From: Nostoc sphaeroides
GTDB taxonomy: Bacteria > Cyanobacteriota > Cyanobacteriia > Cyanobacteriales > Nostocaceae
Reading direction: 5' to 3'
DNA: 64,000 nucleotides
Assembly (NCBI RefSeq): GCF_003443655.1
Contig: NZ_CP031941.1
Coordinates: 367,501 to 431,500, forward strand
Every line of letters begins with the position of its first letter. Position 1 is the stretch's first letter. Positions 26,569-35,313 of this stretch are shown piece after piece. A program made the translations under genes and the position numbers. The notes beneath the pieces were generated by a model. It was not told the DNA's origin and did not search any database. It saw only the letters and a list, made by a program, of their open reading frames with translations.

Positions 26569-27666
26569 TTACATTGACACAGCAGCCCCTGTAGTGGGCT
26601 TAGGAGCCTGAATCTGAGTACCTATCCGCGCCCGATACAGTTCTACTAATCGCTGTTCGTATTTCAATAAATCGTCGTAAATTTCTTTGAAAATAGCAGT
26701 TGCTACTGGGTCAGTGAACATTGCAGACAAATTGCCAATATCGCCGATACCAGTTTGCACATCACCTAAAGCAGAACGTAACTGATATATGTCATCACTT
26801 CCTGTTAAGGCAGTTTTCACTTTGGCATACTGATTGGCAATATTTGCGCCTAAAGAAGGTTTTTCGCCCAATAGCTGAAGATAAGTTTCCAGTTTTTGAA
26901 TGTGGCGCTGTTTATTAGCAATTATTTCTTGAAAGACTGAGTTTACTTCGCTATCTGATTCCTTTTGCAAGTAGTTTTCAAATGCTTCTAGCGAATAACG
27001 TTCACCAGCAAGGGCATTATTTAAACCTTTGGTGATCTCACCTTTAGTTGAGCCACCCCAAGCATCAGCCAGTTTCCACCATTCTGCACTTGTGTCTTTT
27101 TCATTTGGTAATGCAGCATCTTTGCCACCATAACCCAAACGGCTTAATATAGCTGTGGTGAAAATTGGCAAGTCTCCCGGTTCACGGGATGTAATCAAAT
27201 TTCCGTCAACTACCACCGACTCATCTAGATATTTTGCGCCAGCGTTAATCATGTCCTTGGCAATAGCGATAAAACCAGTGGCTTGTTTGCCTTTAAGTAA
27301 GTCGCCTTCAATCAAAACTTGTGGCCCATGACAAACAGCAGCAACTAATTTTCCTTGTTGTATAGCTTCTTGGACAAAGCGGACTGTGTTGATGTTGCGC
27401 CGCATTCTGTCGGGAGCCATCCCACCGGGAATTATCACCGCGTCGAATTCAGCTGCGATCGCTTCTGTGGTAGTACCATCAGCTTGGATGCTAAGTTTGC
27501 CGCGTTTACCCTTATATTTTTCATTTATTCGGGAACCAAGGACTACTACTTCGATTCCCGCTTGTTTTAGTCCATTATAAGGGACTGTAAATTCTGCATC
27601 CTCTACTGCCTGTTCAATAAGGATGGCAACTTTTTTCTTACCGGAATGATTGTTATGGTCAGTCAT
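26569..27666 (-). CDS. DJ-1/PfpI domain fused to a ferritin-like helical domain
   Basis: A 365-aa fusion. Residues about 10-190 form a DJ-1/PfpI (class I glutamine amidotransferase-like) domain with the nucleophile-elbow Cys112 in AAVCHGPQVL and the acidic partner Glu22; relatives are stress proteases, chaperones or glyoxalases. Residues about 205-345 form a long four-helix, ferritin-like region resembling the DUF2383/PA2169-type domain (NNALAGERYSLEAFENYL, and KQRHIQKLETYLQLL). The tail is Ala/Pro/Thr-rich. ATG start. It is the most upstream gene of a minus-strand group with SRPBCC, dehydrogenase and cupin genes, all suggestive of a stress-induced cluster. Confidence 0.8.
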   Translation of the reverse strand: MTDHNNHSGKKKVAILIEQAVEDAEFTVPYNGLKQAGIEVVVLGSRINEKYKGKRGKLSIQADGTTTEAIAAEFDAVIIPGGMAPDRMRRNINTVRFVQEAIQQGKLVAAVCHGPQVLIEGDLLKGKQATGFIAIAKDMINAGAKYLDESVVVDGNLITSREPGDLPIFTTAILSRLGYGGKDAALPNEKDTSAEWWKLADAWGGSTKGEITKGLNNALAGERYSLEAFENYLQKESDSEVNSVFQEIIANKQRHIQKLETYLQLLGEKPSLGANIANQYAKVKTALTGSDDIYQLRSALGDVQTGIGDIGNLSAMFTDPVATAIFKEIYDDLLKYEQRLVELYRARIGTQIQAPKPTTGAAVSM

Positions 27667-28091
27667 TGATTGTATTACCTGTTTATTTCTAGTATTTAAC
27701 TAGCTACAATATTTATCGATTAGGACAGTTAAAAAACCAGGATTATTCCTGAAATTTTTTGTTTCAATTGCCTACCATGCAGGAAATTGAAAAGCATGAA
27801 TATCAAGTTAAATGGCTAAACTCAAATTTTTGTTTGCTGATAATAAAAAATAGTTATGAGTTAGAACTTAGTTACTGAATAATTTAGGTTTGAGAGCTAC
27901 TAACTCATAACTAAAAGCTTCAACTACAAGTTGCTTGACCATGAATTCATATTTACATAGTATGGTGCGATCGCTAGTTTAGCTTCGTTCCAAGGGGATA
28001 GATTATTTTATTACTAAAGCTATACATCTCTAGTTAGATAAGTTAGAGACATAAAAACGTTATTGTAAGAATGCACAAAAGGGCTAGTATC
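27667..28091. other. Divergent promoter region, nothing recognised
   Basis: AT-rich DNA between the minus-strand PfpI fusion gene and the plus-strand DUF6335-like gene. It presumably contains both promoters. I see no repeat family, RNA or gene. Confidence 0.5.
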
Positions 28092-28484
28092 ATGGCAAAA
28101 AAAAATCATAATGAAGAAATTGAAACCAATGATTTGCCACAGGAAATTACCGAATCCTACGGTACTGGTGTGAAAGACTTGCCGGGATACAATATTGGTG
28201 GTAGCTCAATGAGAGCAGAAAGACAGGAGTACACAGAAACTAGTCCTGAACTCACGGGTGGCGATGTTGATGCTTATTGGCAAGATGCAGATGCAGTTGG
28301 GGATGAAGCTGTTGGTGGTAGTACTTCCACTCCCGATAAAAATGTAACTGAGGAACTAGAAGCAGCCGTAGGGCTAGAAATGGATGACTCTGAGTTTCTG
28401 CATACTAACGATATTTTAGAGGAACGTGATGGCGATCGCTGGGAGTTAGATCCCAAATCTTCTGAAGACTATCAAGATCGGTGA
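28092..28484 (+). CDS. Small acidic DUF6335-like protein
   Basis: A 130-aa highly hydrophilic acidic protein. It has the short conserved-looking segments ITESYGTGVKDLPGYNIGG, SPELTGGDVDAYWQDA, AVGDEAVGGSTSTPD and a C-terminal LEERDGDRWELDP. It matches what I recall of the DUF6335 family of cyanobacteria, whose function is not known. It has no membrane segment and is probably intrinsically disordered. The ATG at 28092 gives MAKKNHNEE; an upstream start adds seven residues. Its context is the stress-type cluster. Confidence 0.65.
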   Translation: MAKKNHNEEIETNDLPQEITESYGTGVKDLPGYNIGGSSMRAERQEYTETSPELTGGDVDAYWQDADAVGDEAVGGSTSTPDKNVTEELEAAVGLEMDDSEFLHTNDILEERDGDRWELDPKSSEDYQDR

Positions 28485-28661
28485 GAATAAGCTAAATAAA
28501 AGTGTTGCCGTTAATAAATTAATGTCGCTGAATTGTGACAGTGCTTTTATAAGCACTGTCAAAATAAAATTAACATCTATCTAACGAAATACCTCCTGAG
28601 AATATTTCAAGTTTGCAGCATTCCCATTGCTAAGGAAATTCCAGATAAAAAATATTCAATT

Positions 28662-28780
28662 ATTGGCGTTGCTGAATTGAAGTATGAGTATGGATGTAGA
28701 GACGTAGCTTTTCTTCGTCTCTACAAGGATTTTGGTATTATGCAAAATCATTTTCATACATGGAATCAGCAACGCCCAAT
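28662..28780. mobile_element. MITE-like palindromic element (ATTGGCGTTGCTGA ends)
   Basis: Inverted repeats ATTGG-CGTTGCTGA and TCAGCAACGCCCAAT bound 119 bp. Inside is a second hairpin, GTAGAGACG...CGTCTCTAC. It is non-coding and lies in the 770-base gap before the first HCP gene. Confidence 0.55.
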
Positions 28781-28966
28781 TATTTATTGTGGGGCGGGCG
28801 AGACGCCCAACCCACATGATTAGATAATTTATTTATTGGAGTTTTCTAACTGCTTAACCTTGTCAAAGCAAGCATTATTTTGGCTTTTTATATTTGGTTT
28901 TTATTTAACTGTAATACTTCTAATGCAGGACTACACTCTGACCGATTTATGTTCTATTTATAATAG

Positions 28967-29146
28967 TTAGGACTTACGCACTGTACAAAATAACTATCTT
29001 GTGCATTAACGAAAATACGTTGTTTCAGGCTTTTCTCAATCACCGTTGATTGGGTGCGATCGCCAAAATCTCATTGAAAAACCTAGCTATAAACCTTGAA
29101 AACTATACCTGTTATTTTGGCTTTTCTGTCAATGCGTAAGTCCTAA
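28967..29146. mobile_element. MITE-like element (TTAGGACTTACGCA ends)
   Basis: The perfect 14-bp inverted repeat TTAGGACTTACGCA / TGCGTAAGTCCTAA bounds 180 bp, with TAG-type direct repeats outside. The same ends occur at 23716-23807. No transposase is encoded. Confidence 0.65.
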
Positions 29147-29254
29147 TAGTTCTTCTTTTTGATTTACAGACATCTGTCTTCAGTAGGGTAAAACGCTAAA
29201 TGTACATTTGATAACCTTGCTAATGAAACTAATTAATTGCAATTGGAGTTAATA

Positions 29255-29746
29255 ATGACATTTACACAAACTAGCGATCCAACTATTCGTGAACATGTTC
29301 AAGCTTGGCAACAGTTGGGTGTGGATCAACAACTAGCTTTGTTTTGGTTCATTTACAAAGAAATGGGTGGCTCAATTACGCCAGCCGCCCCTGGTGCTAG
29401 CACTGTTTCCCCAGAAATCGCTGAAGGTTTGTTTAATCAAGTGAAGGAATTATCTCATGAACAACAATTACAAGTTCAGCGTGACTTGATTAATAAAGTG
29501 GATACCCAAATTTCTCGTGAATATGGTTCTTTGGGTGATACCACCAAGTTACTATTTTGGTATCGATTATCTCAAGGTATGGATCAAGGTACTATCATTC
29601 CTATACCTTCTGACTATGAACTTCCCTCAGAATGTAAAGCGTTGTTTGGCAGAATTCAAGGATTAGGTTTTGAGCAACAGATTACTCTTTTCCGTGATTA
29701 TGTTTCGCCAATGGGTGCCGAAGCAAAAGCAGGTGCTGAAATTTAG
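29255..29746 (+). CDS. Helical carotenoid protein (OCP N-terminal domain-like)
   Basis: A 163-aa all-helical protein equivalent to the N-terminal carotenoid-binding domain of the orange carotenoid protein. Carotenoid-contact residues of OCP have counterparts: Trp31 and Tyr34 in LFWFIYKEMG and Trp102 in LLFWYRLSQGM; SITPAAPGAS is also shared. It lacks the C-terminal sensor domain, as is normal for HCPs, which act as singlet-oxygen quenchers or effector modules. ATG start with GGAG about eight bases upstream. A second, divergent HCP-like gene follows on the same strand, and a clear hairpin lies between them. No CTDH or OCP gene is in the window. Confidence 0.88.
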   Translation: MTFTQTSDPTIREHVQAWQQLGVDQQLALFWFIYKEMGGSITPAAPGASTVSPEIAEGLFNQVKELSHEQQLQVQRDLINKVDTQISREYGSLGDTTKLLFWYRLSQGMDQGTIIPIPSDYELPSECKALFGRIQGLGFEQQITLFRDYVSPMGAEAKAGAEI

Positions 29747-29907
29747 CATTTTTGAAGTTTTTAGGCTGCTTGAAGCTACATTTTTAGTATCCGAATGAGG
29801 AGGGCAAGGGTGTTATATCCCTTTTCTTAAAGCTAGCTGTATCTGCCAGTTGCTTAATATCAAGCTAGGTTTTGATGACTAGCGTGTTTATTTTTTCTTG
29901 ATAAATA

Positions 29908-29943
29908 AACACAGAGTAAAAACTAAAACTCTTACTCTGTGTT
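29908..29943. terminator. Hairpin terminator after the first HCP gene
   Basis: A 12-bp perfect stem AACACAGAGTAA / TTACTCTGTGTT with a 12-base loop, about 160 bp after the HCP stop. It is followed by CATTTATAT, only moderately T-rich. Nothing else was recognised in the 458-base gap between the two HCP genes. Confidence 0.6.
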
Positions 29944-30204
29944 CATTTATATCCTTAGTCCAGTTGCACCCTACAGTCGTAACGCCCTTTGTTTTGTACT
30001 CAATATATTAAAAGGATTCATAGTTGATTGAATCTGTCTTTTGGTTGGTTTAAATATACTTATTTTATATTAGTAATATATCAATGCAATAGTGTTTGTT
30101 CTAAAGTTAAATCTTTAAAATTGATAGACATACTAAAGGCAGGATTACAATTTTTACTCAATATTTTTTTAGTTAATTAAGCAGTTAATTACTTTGAGGT
30201 GTTT

Positions 30205-30654
30205 ATGACTTCTACCAACGTCAACTTTTTAGAACAAAGTGTATCAAAATTTCAGAGTTTGAATACAGACGATCGCCTGACTGTGCTAGCCTTACTTTAC
30301 ACTGAAATTTGTGACGAAATTCCGGCGCTCTGCCTCAATGATGTGACAAATGAAAAAACTGCGAATTTAGTTGCACAAATTCAAAATCTACCCCAGGCGG
30401 AACAGCTTTTTGCTTTGCGTCAGTTGGTAAACCAAGATGAAGTGGGGCAAACAGCAATTCCTACTGAAGAGTATACTTCAATGAGCGCTGACGATAAATT
30501 AGCTTTTTGGTATCATCTCGCCCAAAACTTGGGAACTACAATTATCGGTGTACCAGATGACTATATACCTTCTGAAAAAGCTACAGAAGTAATAGATTTA
30601 CTTCACACACCCAACATTGAGGATTTAGTGACTTTCTTCAAACGGGTGCTGTAA
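30205..30654 (+). CDS. Divergent helical carotenoid protein-like protein
   Basis: A 149-aa helical protein related to the OCP N-terminal domain (TDDRLTVLALLYTEI, then DDKLAFWYHLAQNLG, then a LHTPNIEDLVTFFKRV end). The Tyr and C-terminal Trp counterparts are kept (Tyr32, Trp102), but the Trp at OCP position 41 is replaced by Ala29 and the SITPAAPG loop is lost. Its carotenoid binding may therefore differ or be absent. ATG start with GAGG seven bases upstream. A good terminator follows. Confidence 0.75.
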   Translation: MTSTNVNFLEQSVSKFQSLNTDDRLTVLALLYTEICDEIPALCLNDVTNEKTANLVAQIQNLPQAEQLFALRQLVNQDEVGQTAIPTEEYTSMSADDKLAFWYHLAQNLGTTIIGVPDDYIPSEKATEVIDLLHTPNIEDLVTFFKRVL

Positions 30655-30673
30655 TAGTTTTGAGTTAAAAATC

Positions 30674-30705
30674 AAAGGTGGGGCTATGCCTCACCTTTCT
30701 TTTTA
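30674..30705 (+). terminator. Intrinsic terminator after the HCP-like gene
   Basis: A 10-bp stem AAAGGTGGGG / CCTCACCTTT (one G-T pair) with a 5-base loop, followed directly by CTTTTT. It lies 20 bp after the stop codon and ends the HCP-like transcript. Confidence 0.8.
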
Positions 30706-30851
30706 AGTTAATTATTTTAAGTTATTGATTATGGTATTTTCTCCTAAACATTGGGTTATACCATTTCTTTGTGAGGTTGCGCCAACTTTTCTTTCTTCTT
30801 TGTGTCCTTTGCGTCCTTTGCGGTTCGTTCCTCATATAGTTTGGCGTATCT

Positions 30852-32774
30852 TCATACAGAATTGGTATTAATCACTGTTTGATAGCGACCTAGAGCGATT
30901 AAAGGAAAGTATTGTTGATACAGATGATACTTGAGATAGAAATGGCAGGGGAAGCCAGTACCTGTAAAGTCAGCCTCAAACCAAGTACCATCGGGCTGTT
31001 GAGTTGCCACTAAATAGCCAATTCCCCGCTCAATCACCTCAAGAGCTAATTTACCAGTTGCTTCACCTGCTGCCAATAGGCCAATTAAAGCCCAAGCAGT
31101 TTGAGATGCAGTACTATTTCCTTTTCCTTTAAGACTAGGATCGTTGTAGCTGCGGCAAGTCTCACCCCAACCTCCATCTGGGTTTTGACATCCAACTAAC
31201 CAAGCTGCTCCCCGTTCTATACTGAGTTTATGCTTTTGAGGAGCAATTAACGCCAACGCTGATAAAACGCCACTGGTGCCGTAGATATAGTTGACACCCC
31301 AACGACCAAACCAACAGCCTTCGGTTTCTTGTTCGCTGTGAAGATAAGTAAGCGATCGCTCTAAATTATCACTATCAATTGACAAATCACAAGCACCCAG
31401 CATTTCTACGACTCTAGCCGTAACATCTGCGGTGTTTGGATCAATCATCGCTTTCAAGTCACCATAAGGGATGGAGTTAAGCCAATCTTGATCGTTATCT
31501 AAATCAAAAGCAGCCCACCCGCCTGGTTTACATTGCATAGATGCAATCCAGTTTAACGCCCGTGCGATCGCAGCCTGCTTAATTTCTTCATTAGGGAGTT
31601 TTGCAACATGTAGTGCCATCACCACCACAGCCGAGTCGTCTACATCGGGATAAAAGCGATTCTCAAACTCAAACGCCCAAGCCCCTGGTTTTCCCTGACG
31701 ATTTTTTACAGCCCAATCTCCGTAATCTAAAATTTGTTTTTGCAACAACCATTCTCCAGCCTTTACCACAGCTGGATGATCTGCTGCAAAGCCAGATTCT
31801 ACTAAGGCACGCATCACCCAAGCTGTATCCCAGACGGGTGAAATACAAGGCTGTACCCGATAACTATTCTCTGTTTCAATGACAAAGTTATCAATTGCTT
31901 GCAAACCTCGTTCTACAATGGGGTCGTTTCGGTCATAATCTAGACACCGCAAAGCCAGCATTGAATTCAGCATCGCCGGAATAATGCCGCCCCAGTCACC
32001 TGTAGCTTCTTGGCGCTCTAAAATCCATTTTTCGGCAGCTTTGATGCCTTCTTGACGAAAGGGAACTAAATTCAGCCTTTCTGCCAACTTGAACCCTTTA
32101 TCGAGGGTGAGAAATAAATCAGTCCAATCGCCACTTTGGGGTAATTTCCACCGGACTTGATCGACACCTTCAGCGTATAGTTCATCTAGGTTGATAGTTG
32201 GGTCAGTGATAAAAACAGGTTTGCGATCGCACACAACCAACAACGGTACAGTGCTGGAACGCGCCCAACTAGACATCTCATAAATATTAACTGGGAAAGC
32301 CTTGGGCAACAGCATTATCCAAGGTGGTAGCGAGGGAATACCGCGCCAGTCGTAGCAGCCAATCAAGGCTAGGTGCAACTTAGTAAAAATCCGAGTTTTA
32401 CTAATACCACCCCGTTGCAGAATAAACTTTCGCGCCCGAATCATCGCCGGATCGGTTGCTGGTACACCCAACAGTCTCAGCGCCATGTAGGCTTCAACCG
32501 AGGTGCTAAGTTCTCCGCCATCACCATAGAAAAGTTCCCAGCCGCCATGCTGCCGTTGCTCTTGACGCAAATAGGCTGCAACTTTGTGCAAAGGTCTGGT
32601 TTGGTCTGTTCCCCAAATCTTATGCAAAAGCACGACTTCAGCAGTGATGGTGACATTAGATTCTAACTCTGCCCACCAGTAACCTACGGGATTTTGAATT
32701 GAAAGCAGATATTCTTGGCTAGCTGCGATCGCTGTTGCAACTTGATTGACTTTTACCCTGTCTTGTGTTTGCAT
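30852..32774 (-). CDS. shc: Squalene-hopene cyclase
   Basis: Monotopic membrane triterpene cyclase converting squalene to hopene, the first committed step of hopanoid synthesis. The catalytic DXDD motif is DVDD at residues 377-380. Several QW-type repeats are visible (QRQHGGW, QEATGDWGG, QCKPGGWAAFD, QNPDGGWGE, QQPDGTWFE). The length of 640 aa is standard. The ATG at 32774 is used; the frame opens one codon earlier with TTG. It is divergent from the hpnB-like glycosyltransferase gene (about 110 bp between), which is a hopanoid-pathway neighbour in many bacteria. Confidence 0.95.
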   Translation of the reverse strand: MQTQDRVKVNQVATAIAASQEYLLSIQNPVGYWWAELESNVTITAEVVLLHKIWGTDQTRPLHKVAAYLRQEQRQHGGWELFYGDGGELSTSVEAYMALRLLGVPATDPAMIRARKFILQRGGISKTRIFTKLHLALIGCYDWRGIPSLPPWIMLLPKAFPVNIYEMSSWARSSTVPLLVVCDRKPVFITDPTINLDELYAEGVDQVRWKLPQSGDWTDLFLTLDKGFKLAERLNLVPFRQEGIKAAEKWILERQEATGDWGGIIPAMLNSMLALRCLDYDRNDPIVERGLQAIDNFVIETENSYRVQPCISPVWDTAWVMRALVESGFAADHPAVVKAGEWLLQKQILDYGDWAVKNRQGKPGAWAFEFENRFYPDVDDSAVVVMALHVAKLPNEEIKQAAIARALNWIASMQCKPGGWAAFDLDNDQDWLNSIPYGDLKAMIDPNTADVTARVVEMLGACDLSIDSDNLERSLTYLHSEQETEGCWFGRWGVNYIYGTSGVLSALALIAPQKHKLSIERGAAWLVGCQNPDGGWGETCRSYNDPSLKGKGNSTASQTAWALIGLLAAGEATGKLALEVIERGIGYLVATQQPDGTWFEADFTGTGFPCHFYLKYHLYQQYFPLIALGRYQTVINTNSV

Positions 32775-32885
32775 CAAAAACTATTTAACCTCAACACTAG
32801 TTATGAATACGGCAATCTGAAAAAATTTTTTCTCTATCAGTAGACATAGTATTCTGTCTGAGTCACCGATAATTTGCAATAGCTC

Positions 32886-34166
32886 ATGGATGTAATTGTA
32901 TTAGGATTGATGCTGTTATCCTTGACAATTTGGTTAGGATTACTGTGTTTTTGGGGACAGTTTTGGCGGACAGATCAGCAATTAGAGGTTACAGAAACTC
33001 AGCTAAAATCGTTACCTGTGGTTTGTGCCGTCGTTCCAGCCCGTAACGAAGCCCAATTGCTACCAACTACGTTGCGATCGCTCCTACTCCAAGACTATCC
33101 TGGTTCTTTCAACGTGTTTTTGGTAGACGATCGCAGCACAGACCAAACAGCAAATTTTGCCGAAGGAGTTGCACACGCTGTAGGTAAACCTCAGCAATTG
33201 CATATTATCTCAGGTGAATCACTACCGAATGGTTGGTCGGGCAAACTTTGGGCAGTTGAGCAAGGTATAAACAGCGCTAGTAAATTTGCACCTGACTATT
33301 TTTTCCTGACCGACGCAGATATCGAACACGATCCTGGTAATCTCCGCCGACTCGTTGCTAAAGCTGTGCAAGAAGATTTAGATTTGGTTTCGGTAATGGT
33401 GCGACTCAGGTGTGAAAGCTTTTGGGAAAAACTTTTGATTCCAGCTTTCGTGTTTTTCTTCCAAAAACTCTATCCTTTTCGCTGGGTAAATAATCCCAAC
33501 AATCCCACAGCAGCAGCAGCCGGGGGATCTATTCTGATCGCCCGTGAAGCTTTAGAGCGAATCGGAGGTATTAAAGTCATTCGCCAAGCTTTAATCGACG
33601 ATTGCGCCCTGGCTCAATCCGTCAAAAGTATTAGGAGAGTAGGAGACTGGGAGAGTTGGAGACACACTAATTCTTCCTTCCCCTCTACTCCCTCATCTCC
33701 CTCATCTCCCTCATCCTCCTCATCCCCCTCATCCTCCCCCACAGGGCGTATCTGGCTAGGATTGAGTACCTTGACTCGGAGTCTGCGTCCCTATAACTCG
33801 CTGGCGACGATTTGGGATATGGTGGCTCGTACTGCTTATACCCAACTGAATTATTCTCCATTAGTACTATTGGGAACTTTGGTAGGAATGCCTCTGATTT
33901 ATCTAGTTCCACCTGTGTGTGTAATTCTAGGTGCAGTTTGGGGCAATTGTGCGATCGCACTTACAGGTATATTAGGATGGCTGTTAATGACTTTCGCTTA
34001 CTACCCAACGATCCGCTTTTATAAATGTTCTGTCTGGTTCGCTTTTAGTTTACCTGCGATCGCTTTTCTTTATACTCTGATGACTCTAGACTCAGCCCTA
34101 CGTCACTGGCAAGGGCGCGGCGGTGCTTGGAAAGGAAGAGTTTATCCCAGCCGGGATAATTTATAG
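32886..34166 (+). CDS. hpnB: Hopanoid-associated glycosyltransferase (HpnB-like)
   Basis: Family 2 glycosyltransferase, membrane-associated: an N-terminal helix (about 1-28), the GT2 domain with VDDRSTDQT and LTDADIEHD metal/nucleotide motifs, and two or three C-terminal helices (about 315-400). It matches the HpnB type, found with squalene-hopene cyclase. Residues about 249-285 are an insertion of 37 aa, almost only Ser and Pro after a short basic start, absent from the expected DDCALAQSVK...GRIWLGLSTL continuity. Without it the length (about 389) is that of the family. The insert is encoded by intergenic-type repeat DNA. Whether the enzyme remains active is unknown. Confidence 0.85.
   Translation: MDVIVLGLMLLSLTIWLGLLCFWGQFWRTDQQLEVTETQLKSLPVVCAVVPARNEAQLLPTTLRSLLLQDYPGSFNVFLVDDRSTDQTANFAEGVAHAVGKPQQLHIISGESLPNGWSGKLWAVEQGINSASKFAPDYFFLTDADIEHDPGNLRRLVAKAVQEDLDLVSVMVRLRCESFWEKLLIPAFVFFFQKLYPFRWVNNPNNPTAAAAGGSILIAREALERIGGIKVIRQALIDDCALAQSVKSIRRVGDWESWRHTNSSFPSTPSSPSSPSSSSSPSSSPTGRIWLGLSTLTRSLRPYNSLATIWDMVARTAYTQLNYSPLVLLGTLVGMPLIYLVPPVCVILGAVWGNCAIALTGILGWLLMTFAYYPTIRFYKCSVWFAFSLPAIAFLYTLMTLDSALRHWQGRGGAWKGRVYPSRDNL
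33630..33740 (+). repeat. Intergenic-type repeat inserted in the hpnB-like gene
   Basis: 111 bp (a multiple of three) with AGGAGAGTAGGAGAC followed by CCTCATCTCCCTCATCTCC-type hexamer/heptamer repeats, as otherwise seen between genes. It interrupts the coding region in frame and adds a Ser/Pro-rich loop. Confidence 0.7.
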
Positions 34167-34246
34167 TTAGAATAAAATTGAATTTCAAAATCGTTAGTGC
34201 TAATCTAAAATTAAAGTTAAGCCTAAAGTGGTTGATTAAAAGAGTT

Positions 34247-34483
34247 ATGACAACCGCAACACCAACAATTAATCCTGTTCTTGTCCCCAAAAAACTGCCT
34301 TTTCTAGAGTCAATTTGTTGGCAGACCGCCGATGTATATCGCTTTACTTCAGAAGAAATGCTGAGTCGCTACGAGCGTGGTTGGCAATATCACAATCTAT
34401 TTGATAATCTTGAGGGTGAAGAACTCAATTTTCTTCAGGAACTCGCCAGACGCTATAAATCCTGGTTGCAAGTTTGTTTATGA
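34247..34483 (+). CDS. Small partner protein of AbiEii-like gene
   Basis: A 78-aa protein with no recognised domain: a short N-terminal Pro/Thr-rich part, then an aromatic-rich helical region (TADVYRFTSEEMLSRYERGW, then EELNFLQELARRYKSWLQV). Its stop overlaps the next start (ATGA), so the two are translationally coupled and it is the probable partner, perhaps antitoxin, of the downstream nucleotidyltransferase. It is not an obvious AbiEi winged-helix antitoxin. The ATG is chosen inside a longer open frame; an upstream start would add 23 residues. Confidence 0.6.
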   Translation: MTTATPTINPVLVPKKLPFLESICWQTADVYRFTSEEMLSRYERGWQYHNLFDNLEGEELNFLQELARRYKSWLQVCL

Positions 34484-35259
34484 CCTTCAGGCTAGAACAT
34501 CATAATCAAATTCTCACAGTTCTTGAATGCTTAGATTCTGACATACTTAGAAAGGGTTCTGCTTACTTTGGTGGCGGAACCCTTATTGCATTTGAGTTTG
34601 ATGAATATCGCTGGAGTAAGGATGTTGATTTTATCGCTTCTGTTGGTACAGAAGGCTACAAATACCTGCGGACAGTTGTATTTGATGGTGGGCATGAAGC
34701 ATTATTTAGTGATTTAAGTAAAATCCAAATTGGACGTAGTACAACTGACCAGTATGGAATTCGGGTGATCGTTTTTGTGGATGATATGCCGATTAAAACA
34801 GAAATTATTGCCGAAACTCGTTTTCAACTAGACCCACCAAGATATCTAAATTGGTCACCCGTTCCCTGCTTAAGCTTCAATGACTGCTTTACCTCTAAGC
34901 TGCTGTCAAATTCTGACCGTTACGCAGATGACAGCGTTGAGGCAAGAGATTTAATTGATCTAGCAGTTCTCAGGCTACGATCGCCAATCCCTCAAGTATC
35001 AATTGAGAAGGCAGAAAAAGCATATCAGGTTATGCGCCCTTTGGAAAGAGCGATCGCACTATTTCAGGAAAGACCAGATTACAGGGAGAAATGCTTTCTC
35101 AGTCTGCAAGTTGATCAAGCTCAGATACCCAAAATTATCGACGGTATTGATTTGCTATCTATGGATGTAGGTTTATCTCACACTCCAAGGACTTTTCGAG
35201 AACAACATGATGTCTTTGCTGATTTAGAAACACAAATAGAAAAACCAGAAGACTCTTAA
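34480..35259 (+). CDS. AbiEii-like nucleotidyltransferase (toxin-type)
   Basis: A 259-aa protein of the AbiEii/type IV toxin-like nucleotidyltransferase superfamily. Visible are GGGT at 31-34 followed by R44-W-S-K-D-V-D (Ser46, Asp48, Asp50), the usual nucleotide- and metal-binding pattern, and a downstream conserved KTEIIAETRF. In characterised members this enzyme adds nucleotides to tRNA or other targets and is held in check by an antitoxin. It starts at the ATG overlapping the upstream stop. Members of this family also occur as non-toxic stand-alone enzymes, so the toxin role is inference. A run of ATGCCCC heptamers follows. Confidence 0.7.
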   Translation: MTFRLEHHNQILTVLECLDSDILRKGSAYFGGGTLIAFEFDEYRWSKDVDFIASVGTEGYKYLRTVVFDGGHEALFSDLSKIQIGRSTTDQYGIRVIVFVDDMPIKTEIIAETRFQLDPPRYLNWSPVPCLSFNDCFTSKLLSNSDRYADDSVEARDLIDLAVLRLRSPIPQVSIEKAEKAYQVMRPLERAIALFQERPDYREKCFLSLQVDQAQIPKIIDGIDLLSMDVGLSHTPRTFREQHDVFADLETQIEKPEDS

Positions 35260-35313
35260 ACAATTCATGCCCCATGCCCCATGCCCCATGCCCAATGCCC
35301 AATGCCCAATGCT

